NCBI GenBank assembly: GCA_018268595.1
Contig: JAFDWH010000026.1
Span: 278,744 to 342,743, forward strand
Reading direction: 5' to 3'
Length of the DNA stretch: 64,000 bases
Source: Actinomycetota bacterium
GTDB taxonomy: Bacteria; Actinomycetota; Thermoleophilia; Solirubrobacterales; Solirubrobacteraceae
Part shown: positions 48,939 through 59,967 of the stretch, one piece after another
Position numbering within the stretch: position 1 is the stretch's first letter
Layout of the letters: each line of letters opens with the position of its first letter
Translations under genes and position numbers: made by a program
Notes under the pieces: generated by a model
What the model saw: the letters and a program-made list of their open reading frames with translations, nothing else
Databases searched by the model: none
Told to the model about the DNA's origin: nothing

Positions 48939-49853
48939 ATGAGCGAGCGCATGTACGACGTCGGGCGCGGGATCGAGCTGTGCGCGGAGACGTTCGGCGA
49001 CCGCGCCGACCCGCCGCTGCTGCTCGTGATGGGCCTGGGGATGCAGATGATCCACTGGCAGCCCGGCCTGATCGACATGCTGGTCGAGCGCGGCCACTTC
49101 GTCGTGCGCTTCGACAACCGCGACCGCGGCCGTTCGACGCACATGCCGGTGCCGCCGCCGAGCCGCCTCAGACTCGTCACGCGCCGCTTCGGCGCCGACC
49201 AGTACACGCTCGACGACATGGCGCTCGACACGGTCGGGCTGCTCGACGCGCTCGAGCTGGACGCCGCGCACCTCGTCGGCGTCTCGATGGGCGGGATGAT
49301 CGCCCAGACGGTCGCCGCGACCCGTCCCGCGCGCGTGCGCTCGCTGACCTCGATCATGTCGACGACCGGCAGTCGCCGCGCCGGGCAGCCGAAGCCGCAC
49401 GTGCTGCCGGCGCTGCTGAAGCCCGCGCCGCGCGAGCGCGCGGCCTACGTCGAGCACATGCTCGCGCTGCTGACCGCGATCGGCGCACCCGGCGACGTGC
49501 TCGACACGCCCGAGGGCCGCGCCTACCTCGAGCACACGCACGACCGCGACCCCGACGTGCGCGGCACCGGCCGCCAGCTCGCCGCGATCCTCGCCTCCGG
49601 CGACCGCACGAAGCGGCTCCACGACATCACTGCGCCGACGCTCGTGATCCACGGCGACCAGGACCCGCTGATCACGCCCTCCGGCGGCCGAGCGACCGCC
49701 GAAGCGATCCCCGGCGCGAAGCTGACGATCGTCGAGGGCATGGGGCACGGCCTGCCGGAGCGCCTGTGGCCCCAGGTCGTCGACGCGATCTCCGCGCACG
49801 TCGCGGACGCCGAGCGGGCGCGCGCGGGGGCGGGCGCGTCCGGACGCGGCTAA
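48939..49853 (+). CDS. alpha/beta hydrolase
   Basis: A 304-residue serine hydrolase of the fold family with haloalkane and ester hydrolases. The nucleophile elbow is GVSMGGMIAQ (Ser near residue 118), the acid is in HGDQDPLI and the histidine in GMGHGLP. The oxyanion region is LVMGLGMQMIHW. ATG 48939 lies 8 bases after TATCGT (48925-48930). The substrate is unknown. It diverges from the two pseudogenes and converges on the DUF779 gene with a 4-base overlap. Confidence 0.87.
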   Translation: MSERMYDVGRGIELCAETFGDRADPPLLLVMGLGMQMIHWQPGLIDMLVERGHFVVRFDNRDRGRSTHMPVPPPSRLRLVTRRFGADQYTLDDMALDTVGLLDALELDAAHLVGVSMGGMIAQTVAATRPARVRSLTSIMSTTGSRRAGQPKPHVLPALLKPAPRERAAYVEHMLALLTAIGAPGDVLDTPEGRAYLEHTHDRDPDVRGTGRQLAAILASGDRTKRLHDITAPTLVIHGDQDPLITPSGGRATAEAIPGAKLTIVEGMGHGLPERLWPQVVDAISAHVADAERARAGAGASGRG

Positions 49854-50218
49854 GAGCGCGGCGCGTCGCTGCGCGTCACGAAGTGGACGCCGTCGAGCCC
49901 CTCGAGCGAGAGGCTCGCGGGCGGACCGTCGGCGACGTCGACCACGATCGCCGGGCGGCCCCAGCACTCGTCCAGCTCGTCGTCGACGTAGCAGGGCGCG
50001 CCGCCGACCTGCCCGACCCGCACGTCGTGCGCGCCCGGCAGCATCTCGTCCTCCCCGCAGCACAGCGGCGCGCCGGGCTCGTCGCAGCGGCCCGGCAGGA
50101 ACAGCACGAGCGGCCCGTGGCGCGCCTCGACGCGCTCGAGCGCGGCGAGCGCCGCTGCGGTCGCGGTCACGCGGTGGGGCATGCGCACGACGGTCCCACC
50201 GGGGTCGGGTCGCGCCAT
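49850..50218 (-). CDS. DUF779-family protein
   Basis: A 122-residue protein with the DUF779 pattern: VTATAAALAALERVEARHG, CDEPGAPLCCGEDEM (a cysteine cluster), and VGQVGGAPCYVDDELDECWG, ending GLDGVHFVTRS. Members often sit next to aldehyde dehydrogenases, and no biochemical role is established. ATG 50218 gives the full frame; ATG 50182 (MPHRVTAT) is an alternative that better matches the family N-terminus. It diverges from the monooxygenase. Confidence 0.78.
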   Translation of the reverse strand: MARPDPGGTVVRMPHRVTATAAALAALERVEARHGPLVLFLPGRCDEPGAPLCCGEDEMLPGAHDVRVGQVGGAPCYVDDELDECWGRPAIVVDVADGPPASLSLEGLDGVHFVTRSDAPRS

Positions 50219-50274
50219 CGGGGCCGCTCCGCACGCGCCTCCGTAGTCCGCCCCCGACGCACGCGCGCCGGAGT

Positions 50275-50290
50275 TTGACTATCGTTCAAG
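50275..50290. promoter_or_regulatory. candidate TetR operator at the monooxygenase promoter
   Basis: TTGACTATCGTTCAAG (50275-50290) matches the palindrome at 32440-32455 (TTGACTTCCGTTCAAG) at 14 of 16 positions. It contains TATCGT (50280-50285), which ends 7 bases before ATG 50293 and is the likely -10, so a bound repressor would cover the promoter. Confidence 0.55.
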
Positions 50291-50292
50291 AC

Positions 50293-51786
<1,494 letters not shown>

Positions 51787-51810
51787 GCGCCGGCCGCCTA
51801 CGATGGCGGC

Positions 51811-52067
<257 letters not shown>

Positions 52068-52086
<19 letters not shown>

Positions 52087-53081
52087 GTGACGTCGCCCGC
52101 GGGCGGTCGCTTGCGATCGCCCGAGGGCGAGACGCCGGTCAGTCGCCCGTACAGCTCCCCGACCGTCTCGCGCAGCGCGTCGGCGGCGGGGGAGAGCATC
52201 CGCTCGCGGTGCCAGAAGAGGCCGATCGGCTGCGCCAGCGGGACCGTCTCGAGCGTGTGCGAGGCGATCGCCGGGTCGTCGGCGGCGACGCCGTAGCTCG
52301 GCAGCAGGCCTGCGCCGACGCCGGCCGCGACGAGCGAGCGGACGGTGTCGTCGAGGTCGGTGCGGAAGACGACGTTCGGCTCGTGGCCGGCCGCCTGCAG
52401 CTGCGCCTCGAGCGGCGGGCCGGCACGGTCGCCGTGGCGGGCGACGAGCGGTCGGCCCGCGAGGTCCGCCAGCTCGACCGCGTCGCCGCGCCGCGCGAGC
52501 GACCAGCGCGCCGGGGTCGCGAGCACCCAGCGCACGCGCACGAGCTGGCGGTGCTCGAACGGGCCGGGCGCGAGCGGCAGCGCCGCCAGCGCGAGGTCGA
52601 GCGCGCCCTGCTCGACCAGCTCGAACAGCGGCGCGTCGGTCGCGAACTCGCTCGCGACCACGCGCGCGTCCGGCCGGCGCTCGCGGTGCGCGCTCAGGAC
52701 GCGCCGCAGCAGCCGCGGTCCGACGCCCTGCGGCACGCCGACGCGCACGGCGCCGGTCTCGCCGGCGGCGAGGCGGTCGAGGTCGGCGCGCGCGGCCGCC
52801 TGACGTGCCAGCAGCGCCTCGGCGTGGCGCACGAGCAACTCCCCGGCCGGCGTCAGCGCGATCTCGAGCGCGCCCGACGCGCGCTCGACGAGGCGCGCGC
52901 CGGCGGCCTCCTCGAGCGCGGCGATCTGGCGGCTGACGGCCGACTGCACGTAGCCGAGGCGCTCGCCCGCGAGCCGGAACGAGCCGGTCTGCGCGACGGC
53001 CACGAGCGCGGCCAGCTGACGCGGCTCGAACGCGGGCAGGCGCTCGGGGTCCGACGGGAGCGAACGTTCGTTGACGCGCAT
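52068..53081 (-). CDS. LysR-family transcriptional regulator
   Basis: A 337-residue regulator. The N-terminal winged HTH spans about 15-75 (LAALVAVAQTGSFRLAGERL, GYVQSAVSRQIAALEE), followed by a substrate-binding domain (residues about 105-310). ATG 53081 lies 6 bases after TAGGTT (53088-53093). The usual divergent target gene is not present: upstream on the plus side there is only the end of the convergent exported GH18 gene. Its regulon is unknown. The C-terminal 25 residues are an unstructured extension. Confidence 0.88.
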
Positions 53082-53201
53082 GCCCGCAACCTAAGCGACG
53101 GGGGTTCGCGCGCCGACATCCGGCGCCATCCGCACCCAGGATCTGTGCACCTTTCGGCAGGCATCACGTGCATGTTTGCTGCAAGTGCGGCGCGCAGGCG
53201 C

Positions 53202-55025
53202 TCACCAGGGGACACCGGGGGCGAGGCGCGGGTCGTTCCACAGCCGCTGGTCCTCCAGCCCGAGCCGCCAGAAGCCGACGCCGCCGAAGCCGCGGCTGTT
53301 GGCGAGCGCGATGCGGCGGCCGCTGGTGGTGGCGTCCGGGTACCACGCGTTGTGCGTCGCGCCGGCGCGGTCCACGTAGCTGGCGTGAAAGTTGTCGGCG
53401 CTCGGGTCGAGCGCGCCGGTCGCGCCGAACGACGCCAGCAGCGGCATCATCTCGCCGTACTGGTACGCGGTCCCCTCGTGGTCGGCGCCGCCGCCGTCGG
53501 GCCAGTCCATCGCGTAGAGGTTCGTGCCGTAGACGTAGCGCTGCGGCTGCGGGAGCGAGGCGACGTAGTCGGCGACCGCGGTCGCCCACGTCGCGTCGTC
53601 CTGCGGGCCGGGGGAGGAGGTCGACCAGTGCAGCCCCCACGCCATCACGAACACCCAGTCGGCCGCCTGTGCGAGGCGCGGGTAGTCGTAGATGCCCGAG
53701 CGCGGGTGCGTGACGTTGTCGCGCGTCTTCGCGGAGACGGCGACCGTCAGCCGCCGGCCGGCCGCGTGCAGGCGCGCCGCGAGCTGCTCGACGAACGTGC
53801 TGAGCGCGTCGCGGTCGCTCGCCGGGCCGGCCTCGAAGTCGAGCGAGAGGCCGTCGAAGCCGTGCTGGGCGGGGAGCGCCGCGAGCTGGTCGAGCCAGCG
53901 CTGGCGCAGCGCCGGGTCGGTGAGGATCGTGTGCACCTTCGTCGTCCCCTGGCAGTTGATGCGCGGCAGCACGAGCACCTTGCGCGCCTGCGCCCAGCGC
54001 GTGACGAGCGGGTCGTCCTGCCCGACGAGCGCGAGGTCGCTGCTGCGGCAGTCGTAGTAGGTCGGGTAGACGACTGCGATCTGCCGGTAGTGGGCGCGGA
54101 AGTCGGCGAAGCTCTGGTCGGTCGAGGCGAGCAGGAACGCGTGCGCGTGGCCGCTCGTGGGGACCGGGTCCTGCGTGCGCGCGCTGACCTCCGCGGATGG
54201 CGCGCTCTTCGCGCCGAGCGTGTCGACCGCCACGACGGAGACGCGGTAGTCGGAGCTGGCCGCGAGGTTGCCGAGCACGAGCGAGGTGCCTCTGACCTGC
54301 TTGACGACGACGCCGTCGCGCAGCACGCGGTAGCCGGCGATGCGGCCCGAGCGCGCCTTGCTGGGATGCCACGCGACGCCGATCGCGGTGTCCGAGACGG
54401 CCATCGCCTGCACGCCCTTGGGCACGGTCGGCGGCGCGTGCCCGACCGCGATCCGGACCGCGTTGCTCGGCCGGCTGACGTGGCCGCGCGTGTCGACCGC
54501 GACGACGCGGAAGCGGTAGCGCCGGTTGGCGGCGGCGGACAGCTTCCAGCGCGTGCGTCTCGTCTGGCCGACGACGGCGCCGTCGCGCAGCAGGCGGTAG
54601 CCGGCGAGCGGCCCGTCGCCGCGGCGCGCGCGTCGCCACGACAGCCGCAGGCCGCGCTCGCCGCCGCGCAGCGTCAGGTGGCGCGGCGGGCCGGGCGGGC
54701 GGTAGCGGACGCGGATGCGCCGCTCGGCGCGGCAGCCGCCGCCGAGCGGGATCACGGTGAAGCGGTACGCGCGACCGAGCCGCACGCGCACGTGCACGGC
54801 GTGGCGCGGCGTCTGGCCGACGACGCGGGGGCCGAGCAGCACGCGGAAGCGCGCGGCGCCGGCCGGGCCGCGCCAGCGCAGCACGCCGACGCTGCTGCCG
54901 GTCGTGCGCGCGAACGACAGCTTCTGCGGCGTCGGGCAGGGGCGCGCGGACGCGCCGGCGGGGAGCGCGGCGAGGCCGAGCAGCAGGGCCGCGGTCAGCG
55001 CGGCGAGCAGGGACGCGCGCCTCAT
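53202..55025 (-). CDS. exported FnIII-repeat protein with GH18-like hydrolase domain
   Basis: A 607-residue secreted protein. After a signal peptide come three beta-sandwich regions (about 30-120, 130-220 and 222-312), the last two with the FnIII-like phrase GYRLLRDGAVVGQT or GYRVLRDGVVVKQV. Residues about 320-607 form a TIM-barrel of the GH18 type, with the catalytic motif FDGLSLDFEAG (DGxxxDxE) near residue 436 and FVMAWGLHW later. GH18 enzymes cleave beta-1,4-GlcNAc-containing polymers. The ATG overlaps the glmS stop (ATGA), placing it in the polysaccharide operon, where it could trim or release the polymer. Confidence 0.82.
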   Translation of the reverse strand: MRRASLLAALTAALLLGLAALPAGASARPCPTPQKLSFARTTGSSVGVLRWRGPAGAARFRVLLGPRVVGQTPRHAVHVRVRLGRAYRFTVIPLGGGCRAERRIRVRYRPPGPPRHLTLRGGERGLRLSWRRARRGDGPLAGYRLLRDGAVVGQTRRTRWKLSAAANRRYRFRVVAVDTRGHVSRPSNAVRIAVGHAPPTVPKGVQAMAVSDTAIGVAWHPSKARSGRIAGYRVLRDGVVVKQVRGTSLVLGNLAASSDYRVSVVAVDTLGAKSAPSAEVSARTQDPVPTSGHAHAFLLASTDQSFADFRAHYRQIAVVYPTYYDCRSSDLALVGQDDPLVTRWAQARKVLVLPRINCQGTTKVHTILTDPALRQRWLDQLAALPAQHGFDGLSLDFEAGPASDRDALSTFVEQLAARLHAAGRRLTVAVSAKTRDNVTHPRSGIYDYPRLAQAADWVFVMAWGLHWSTSSPGPQDDATWATAVADYVASLPQPQRYVYGTNLYAMDWPDGGGADHEGTAYQYGEMMPLLASFGATGALDPSADNFHASYVDRAGATHNAWYPDATTSGRRIALANSRGFGGVGFWRLGLEDQRLWNDPRLAPGVPW

Positions 55026-56860
55026 TCGACCGTCACCGTCTTCGCGAGGTTGCGCGGCCGGTCGGGGTCGAGCCCGCGTGCGCTGGAGATCGCGTGCGCG
55101 AGCAACTGCAACGGCACGACCGCCGGGATCGGCGACAGCAGCGGGTCGGTCGGCGGCACGAGCACCAGCTCGTCGGCCTCGTCGGCGATCACGCCGGCGG
55201 CGCCCTCGGTCGCGATCGCCAGCACGTGCGCACCGCGCGCCCGCACCTCGGCGACGTTCGAGCGCAGCTTGTCGAGCACCGGCGACTGCGTCGCGACGCA
55301 CACGACCGGCGTGCCCTCGCCGAGCAGCGCGATCGGGCCGTGCTTCATCTCGCCGGCGGCGTACGCGTCCGACGGGATGTAGGCGATCTCCTTCAGCTTG
55401 AGCGCGCCCTCGAGCGCGACCGGCAGCCCGACGTGGCGCCCGAGGAACAGGAAGAACGGCGCGCGCCCCCAGCGCTCGGCGGCGCGCGCGATCGGCTGCT
55501 CGGCCGCTGCGCGCGCCGCCTCGGCGACGGCCGGGAGGCGCTGCAGCTCGTCGCCGAGCCGCTCCGCCTCGGCGTCGGGCAGCGTGCCGCGCGCGATCCC
55601 GAGCTGTCGCGCGAGCGCGGCGAGCAGCGCCACCTGCGTGACGAACGTCTTCGTCGCGGCGACGCCGACCTCGGCGCCGGCGTCCGTCAGCAGCACCGCG
55701 GAGGCCTCGCGCGTGACCTGCGAGCCGGGCACGTTCGTGAGCGCGAGCACGTTCGCGCCGCTCGCGCGCGCCGTCCGCAGCGCGCCGATCGTGTCGGCCG
55801 TCTCGCCCGACTGCGTGATCCCCAGCACGAGGTCGCCCGGCGCGATCGCCGGGTCGCGGTAGCGCCACTCGGAGGCGATGTCGACCTCGACCCGCAGGCC
55901 CGCCCAGCGCTCCAGCAGCAGCCGGCCGACGAGGCCGGCGTGGTAGCTCGTGCCGCAGGCGACGATCGTCAGCCGCCGCGCCGCGCACAGCTGCACCCAC
56001 GGCAGCTCGTCGAGGCCCGGACCGCTCGGCGCCGCGCGCAGCGTGCGCCGCAGCGCGCGCGGCTGCTCGGCGATCTCGGCGAGCGTGAACGACTCGTGCG
56101 TGCCGAGCGTCGCCTGCTCGATCCGCGCGCCGAGCGCGAGCCGCCGCGTGCGCGCCGGGCGCCCGCCGCGGTCGAGCACGCGCACGGCGTCGGCCTCGAG
56201 CGTGGCGACCTCGTCGTCGTCGAGCGCCTGCGCGCCGGTCAGCGCGTCGGGCAGCCCGACGAGCGCCGAGCCGAGGTAGCGCTCGCCCTCGCCGTGGCCG
56301 ATCACGAGCGGGCAGGCGCGCCGCGTGCCGACGAGCGTGTCCGGCTGCTCGGGGGAGGCGACGACGAACGCGAAGTGACCGCGCAGCGTCGCGAGCGAGC
56401 GGCGCACCGCCTCGGCGAGGCCGTCGTGGTCGAGCGCGCGCGCGACGAGGTGCGCGACGACCTCGGCGTCGGTCTCGGAGGCGAAGGCCGCGCCCTCGGC
56501 GATCAGCCGCGCGCGCAGCTCGGCGTGGTTCTCGACGATCCCGTTCAGCACGATCTGCACGCGCCCGCGGTCGTCCGTCAGCGGGTGCGCGTTGTCCTCG
56601 CTGACGCGGCCGTGCGTCGCCCAGCGGGTGTGGCCGATGCCCGTGCGCGCCGTGCGCAGCGCCGCGCGCTGCGGGTGGCGCTGGAGCGTCTCGCGCAGCT
56701 GCGCGATCCCGCCGACGGCGCGCACGCGCAGCGCCGTGCTGTCCGCGGCGAGCAGGGCGACGCCCGCCGAGTCGTAGCCGCGGTGCTCGAGCCGCTCGAG
56801 GCCGCCGAGCAGCAGCTCGCTGCAGGGGCGCTGTCCGACGTATCCGACGATGCCGCACAT
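55022..56860 (-). CDS. glutamine-fructose-6-phosphate aminotransferase, second copy
   Basis: A 612-residue GlmS paralog: Cys2 nucleophile (MCGIVGYVGQRP), glutaminase domain to about 240, two SIS domains (CGTSYHAG, TQSGETADT, EGALKLKEIAYI) and the terminal LAKTVTVE. It lacks several acidic loop residues of the first copy and is clearly divergent. ATG 56860 has GAAGGGAAG upstream. It follows the GT2 synthase in an operon and is followed by the GH18 protein, so it probably supplies glucosamine-6-phosphate for an amino-sugar polymer rather than for peptidoglycan. The 172 bases before it hold no convincing gene. Confidence 0.94.
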   Translation of the reverse strand: MCGIVGYVGQRPCSELLLGGLERLEHRGYDSAGVALLAADSTALRVRAVGGIAQLRETLQRHPQRAALRTARTGIGHTRWATHGRVSEDNAHPLTDDRGRVQIVLNGIVENHAELRARLIAEGAAFASETDAEVVAHLVARALDHDGLAEAVRRSLATLRGHFAFVVASPEQPDTLVGTRRACPLVIGHGEGERYLGSALVGLPDALTGAQALDDDEVATLEADAVRVLDRGGRPARTRRLALGARIEQATLGTHESFTLAEIAEQPRALRRTLRAAPSGPGLDELPWVQLCAARRLTIVACGTSYHAGLVGRLLLERWAGLRVEVDIASEWRYRDPAIAPGDLVLGITQSGETADTIGALRTARASGANVLALTNVPGSQVTREASAVLLTDAGAEVGVAATKTFVTQVALLAALARQLGIARGTLPDAEAERLGDELQRLPAVAEAARAAAEQPIARAAERWGRAPFFLFLGRHVGLPVALEGALKLKEIAYIPSDAYAAGEMKHGPIALLGEGTPVVCVATQSPVLDKLRSNVAEVRARGAHVLAIATEGAAGVIADEADELVLVPPTDPLLSPIPAVVPLQLLAHAISSARGLDPDRPRNLAKTVTVE

Positions 56861-57032
56861 GAGCGTCGCTTCCCTTCGTGTCTCGCTGGTTGACGGGTGA
56901 GGTGGTGGGGGCGGTCGTCGCGCAGCTCCGCGATCCGCGTGGTCGCCGACGGCGCCACGAGCGGCGCCGCCGCGACGAGCGGCGCGAGCGAGAGCGGCAC
57001 GAGCGCGAAGCCGGCCAGGCGGCGCAGCCGCC

Positions 57033-58370
57033 TCATGCGCCCGCCTCGTTGGTGGACGGCTGCGGCTGGGCGTTGGGCGCGGGTCTGGCGCGACCGTGTC
57101 CGGTCGCCGGCCGCGTGCCCCACGCGGAGCTGCGCGCCGTGACGATCGCCCAGTAGGTCTGCCACAGCAGGAAGGCGAGGTAGAAGAAGCAGAACACCAC
57201 GCCGTAGATCCAGCCGGGGTCGTAGCGCGGGCGGCGCACGACGTAGTAGAGGCCGTACGCGAGCGCCATCGCGTAGATGCCGGCGACGTAGATCAGCGGG
57301 AAGCCGGTCTTGCCGACGAGCGGCAGCCACACGAGCGCGCGGATCGCGACGACCGGCGCGACGAGCGAGATCAGCACGCCGGCGTACGCGAGCGCGGCGG
57401 CGAGCGGGTGCTTGCGCCACACGAAGCGCATCAGGATCAGCGACTCGCGCGTCCACGAGCGCTTCCAGCGCAGCTGTTGCTTGAGGAACTGGCGCAGCGT
57501 CGTCGGCACCGCCGTGTGCGAGATCGCGTCGGCGGCGTACAGGACCTTCCAGTCGCGCAGGACGCGGTTCGTCAGCGCGCGGTCGTCCCCGAACGTCGCG
57601 GGGGAGCCGAGGAACGTCTGGTGCTCCCACGCCTCGAGGTGGGGGACGATCGCCGCACGCCGGTAGGCGGAGAAGCAGCCCGAGCAGCAGGTGACGCAGC
57701 CGAACAGCGACTCGGCCGCCTTCACGACGCGGAACGCGACGAAGTAGCGCACGACCTGCATGCGCGCGAGCCAGCCCTCGTGCGGATTGGCGACGTCGGC
57801 GTGGCCGCAGATCGCGCCGACCTGCGGATCGGCGAAGCCCTGCACGAGGCGCCGCAGCGCGTCCGGCTCGAGCGAGCTGTCGGAGTCGACGAACGCGAGG
57901 AGCTCGGCGTCGGTCGCGCGCATGCCGACGGCCATCGCGGCGCGCTTGCCGCAGTTGACGCCGAGGTCGATCACGCGCACGCGCGGCTCGTCCGCTGCGA
58001 CCTCCGCCATGCGCGCGAGCGTCTCGTCGGTCGAGCCGTCGTTGACCGCGACCAGCTCCAGCTTGTCGAGCGGGTAGTCGAGCGCCAGCAGCGAGCGCAG
58101 CGAGTGCGCGATCACGCCGTCCTCGTTGAAGGCCGGCATCACGATCGCCACGCGCGGCTCGAGGCCGGCGTCGCGCGGGGGGCGGTACGGCAGCGACAGC
58201 AGGAAGCGGCTCGTGATGAACGCGACGACGACCGCGCCGTAGGCCATGAACAGCGCGTCGTTCGCGCCGCTGTCGAACCACAGCGCGTGGTAGGCGAGCG
58301 CGAGCGCGAGCAGCGCGGCGAGGTAGAGCGCCGCGACGAGGCGCAGCGCGCGGTCGGCGAGCGTCGGCAT
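57033..58370 (-). CDS. processive GT2 polysaccharide synthase, hyaluronan/chitin-synthase-like
   Basis: A 445-residue membrane glycosyltransferase. Two N-terminal helices are followed by a GT2 catalytic domain with VNDGSTDE, the metal-binding DSDSS, a GDDRALTNR loop and the processivity motif QQLRW. Four or more C-terminal helices form the channel region. This is the architecture of HasA/NodC/BcsA synthases. A donor such as UDP-GlcNAc or a uronate is likely from its neighbours. ATG 58370 lies 2 bases after the UDP-sugar dehydrogenase stop. Confidence 0.88.
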   Translation of the reverse strand: MPTLADRALRLVAALYLAALLALALAYHALWFDSGANDALFMAYGAVVVAFITSRFLLSLPYRPPRDAGLEPRVAIVMPAFNEDGVIAHSLRSLLALDYPLDKLELVAVNDGSTDETLARMAEVAADEPRVRVIDLGVNCGKRAAMAVGMRATDAELLAFVDSDSSLEPDALRRLVQGFADPQVGAICGHADVANPHEGWLARMQVVRYFVAFRVVKAAESLFGCVTCCSGCFSAYRRAAIVPHLEAWEHQTFLGSPATFGDDRALTNRVLRDWKVLYAADAISHTAVPTTLRQFLKQQLRWKRSWTRESLILMRFVWRKHPLAAALAYAGVLISLVAPVVAIRALVWLPLVGKTGFPLIYVAGIYAMALAYGLYYVVRRPRYDPGWIYGVVFCFFYLAFLLWQTYWAIVTARSSAWGTRPATGHGRARPAPNAQPQPSTNEAGA

Positions 58371-58372
58371 GA

Positions 58373-59725
58373 TCAGACGCGGTGCAGCGGGCCGTCGAGC
58401 GCGAGGCGGTACGTCGCGTCGAGCACGGCCGGGACGTCCGCGAGCCAGCCGAGCTGCGTCTCCGGCTGCACCGCGGTCACGATCGCGAGGTCGGCGGGGG
58501 CCGCCTCGGGGTGCTCCAGCGAGCGCAGCTCGGTGCCCGCGGCCGTGCGCACCGACGGCACGCGCGGGTCGTGATAGGCGACCGCGACGCCGGCGCGTTC
58601 GAGTTGCTCGGCGACGTGCAGGCCGGGCGACTCGCGCGCGTCCGCGACGCCCGGCTTGTACGCCATCCCGACGATCGTCACGCGCGCCTGCGCGGGCGCG
58701 ACGCCGCCCAGCCGCAGCAGCGCGAGCGCGCGCGCCGCGACCGCCGCCGGCCGCGCCACGATCGCGTCCATCGCGTGGTCGGCGATCGGCGTCGCGACGC
58801 CGGCCGCGCGCAGCGGCGCGAGCAGGTAGTAGGGGTCGACCGGGATGCAGTGCCCGCCGACGCCCGGCCCGGGGTAGTGGGCGAGGAAGCCGTAGGGCTT
58901 CGTCGCCGCCGCGTCGACGATCTCGACCGGGTCGATGCCGAGGTGGCCACAGACGCCCGCCATCTCGTTCGCGAACGCGAGGTTGACGGCGCGGAACGTG
59001 TTCTCGTAGAGCTTCGTCAGCTCGGCCGCCTCGAGCGAGGAGACCTCGTGGATCAGCGCCGTCGTCGGGGCGAGCAGCTCGCGCGCGCGGCGCGCGCAGT
59101 CGGGCGTGGCGCCGCCGAGCACGCGCGGGACGGCGTGCTGGTCGACGCTCGGGTCGCCGGGCAGGATCCGCTCCGGCGCGAACGCGACCGCGACGTCGCG
59201 CCCCGCCGCCAGCCCGCGCGCGGCGAGCGGCGCGACGAGCAGCTCGCGCGTGGAGCCGACGAACGTCGTCGAGGTCAGCACGAGCGCCTGCCCCGGGCGG
59301 GCGTGCTCGACGACGCTCGCGCAGGCGGCCCGCAGCGCGCGCGGGTCGGGCCGGCGCTGCGCGTCGACCGGCGTCGGGACGCACACGATCACCGCGTCGG
59401 CGGCCGCGACCGCGGCCGGGATCGAGCTGAGCCGCAGCCGCTCGCCGCCGAGCGCGTCGCCGAGGCGCGCGACGTCGCCGGCGGGCAGGTCGACGGCGCG
59501 GGCGCGGATCGCCTGCAGCCGCCGCTCGCTGACGTCGATCCCGATCGTCTCGGAGCCGGCGCCGTGCAGCGCCAGCAGCGTCGGCAGGCCGACGTAGCCG
59601 AGCCCGACGACGGCGACGCACGGCTGGGACGGCGGTGGGACGGGGGCGATCGTGGCCTCGCGGGCGGGGGCGACCGGCACGACGTCGGCGTCGGCGGCGA
59701 GCGCGAGCGCTTGCGCTTCGGACAC
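58373..59725 (-). CDS. UDP-sugar 6-dehydrogenase (WbpA/WecC-like)
   Basis: A 450-residue NAD-dependent four-electron dehydrogenase. It has a 35-residue Ala/Pro-rich N-terminal tail, then VVGLGYVGLP, VCVPTPVD, the middle-domain segment ELTKLYENTFRAVNLAFANE and the catalytic GPGVGGHCIPVDPYYL, with the thiol at the Cys. Features match the UDP-N-acetylglucosamine/mannosamine branch rather than UDP-glucose dehydrogenase, but specificity is not certain. GTG 59725 has GGAGGA upstream. First gene of the polysaccharide operon. Confidence 0.9.
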   Translation of the reverse strand: MSEAQALALAADADVVPVAPAREATIAPVPPPSQPCVAVVGLGYVGLPTLLALHGAGSETIGIDVSERRLQAIRARAVDLPAGDVARLGDALGGERLRLSSIPAAVAAADAVIVCVPTPVDAQRRPDPRALRAACASVVEHARPGQALVLTSTTFVGSTRELLVAPLAARGLAAGRDVAVAFAPERILPGDPSVDQHAVPRVLGGATPDCARRARELLAPTTALIHEVSSLEAAELTKLYENTFRAVNLAFANEMAGVCGHLGIDPVEIVDAAATKPYGFLAHYPGPGVGGHCIPVDPYYLLAPLRAAGVATPIADHAMDAIVARPAAVAARALALLRLGGVAPAQARVTIVGMAYKPGVADARESPGLHVAEQLERAGVAVAYHDPRVPSVRTAAGTELRSLEHPEAAPADLAIVTAVQPETQLGWLADVPAVLDATYRLALDGPLHRV

Positions 59726-59760
59726 GGTGGGTCCTCCAGGATCGGTGGTCTGCGAGGAAA

Positions 59761-59796
59761 GGCGCCGGGCCCGGGGTTTGGAGGAGGCCCGGCGCC
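59761..59796 (-). terminator. strong hairpin with T tract before the polysaccharide operon
   Basis: GGCGCCGGGCC (59761-59771) and GGCCCGGCGCC (59786-59796) are perfect 11-base arms. On the minus-strand transcript the stem is followed by TTTCCT. It lies 172 bases after the MerR-type gene stop and 35 bases before the dehydrogenase start. It may terminate the regulator transcript or act as an attenuator in the operon leader. Confidence 0.6.
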
Positions 59797-59967
59797 GGTC
59801 ACAGGACAGCCGCCGCGCCGGCCCGGCTCAAACCGGCCGGCGGGCGGGCGCCGGCCGGCCACGCGACCGCTTCCCGGTGCGACGCGGCCGGGCGGGCGAT
59901 CGCCGACGTGCGCGGGCAACATCCGCGTCTCGCATCGGCGCGATGCGCGGGGCGCAGACGGCTTCGT

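Noticed and set aside
56861..57036. A frame starting ATG 57036 (overlapping the GT2 stop as ATGA) with a signal-like sequence MRRLRRLAGFALVPLSLAPL
   Set aside because: The frame continues out of phase far into the second glmS gene, and only the first 50 or so codons look protein-like. It could be a decayed leader gene, but there is not enough to call it.
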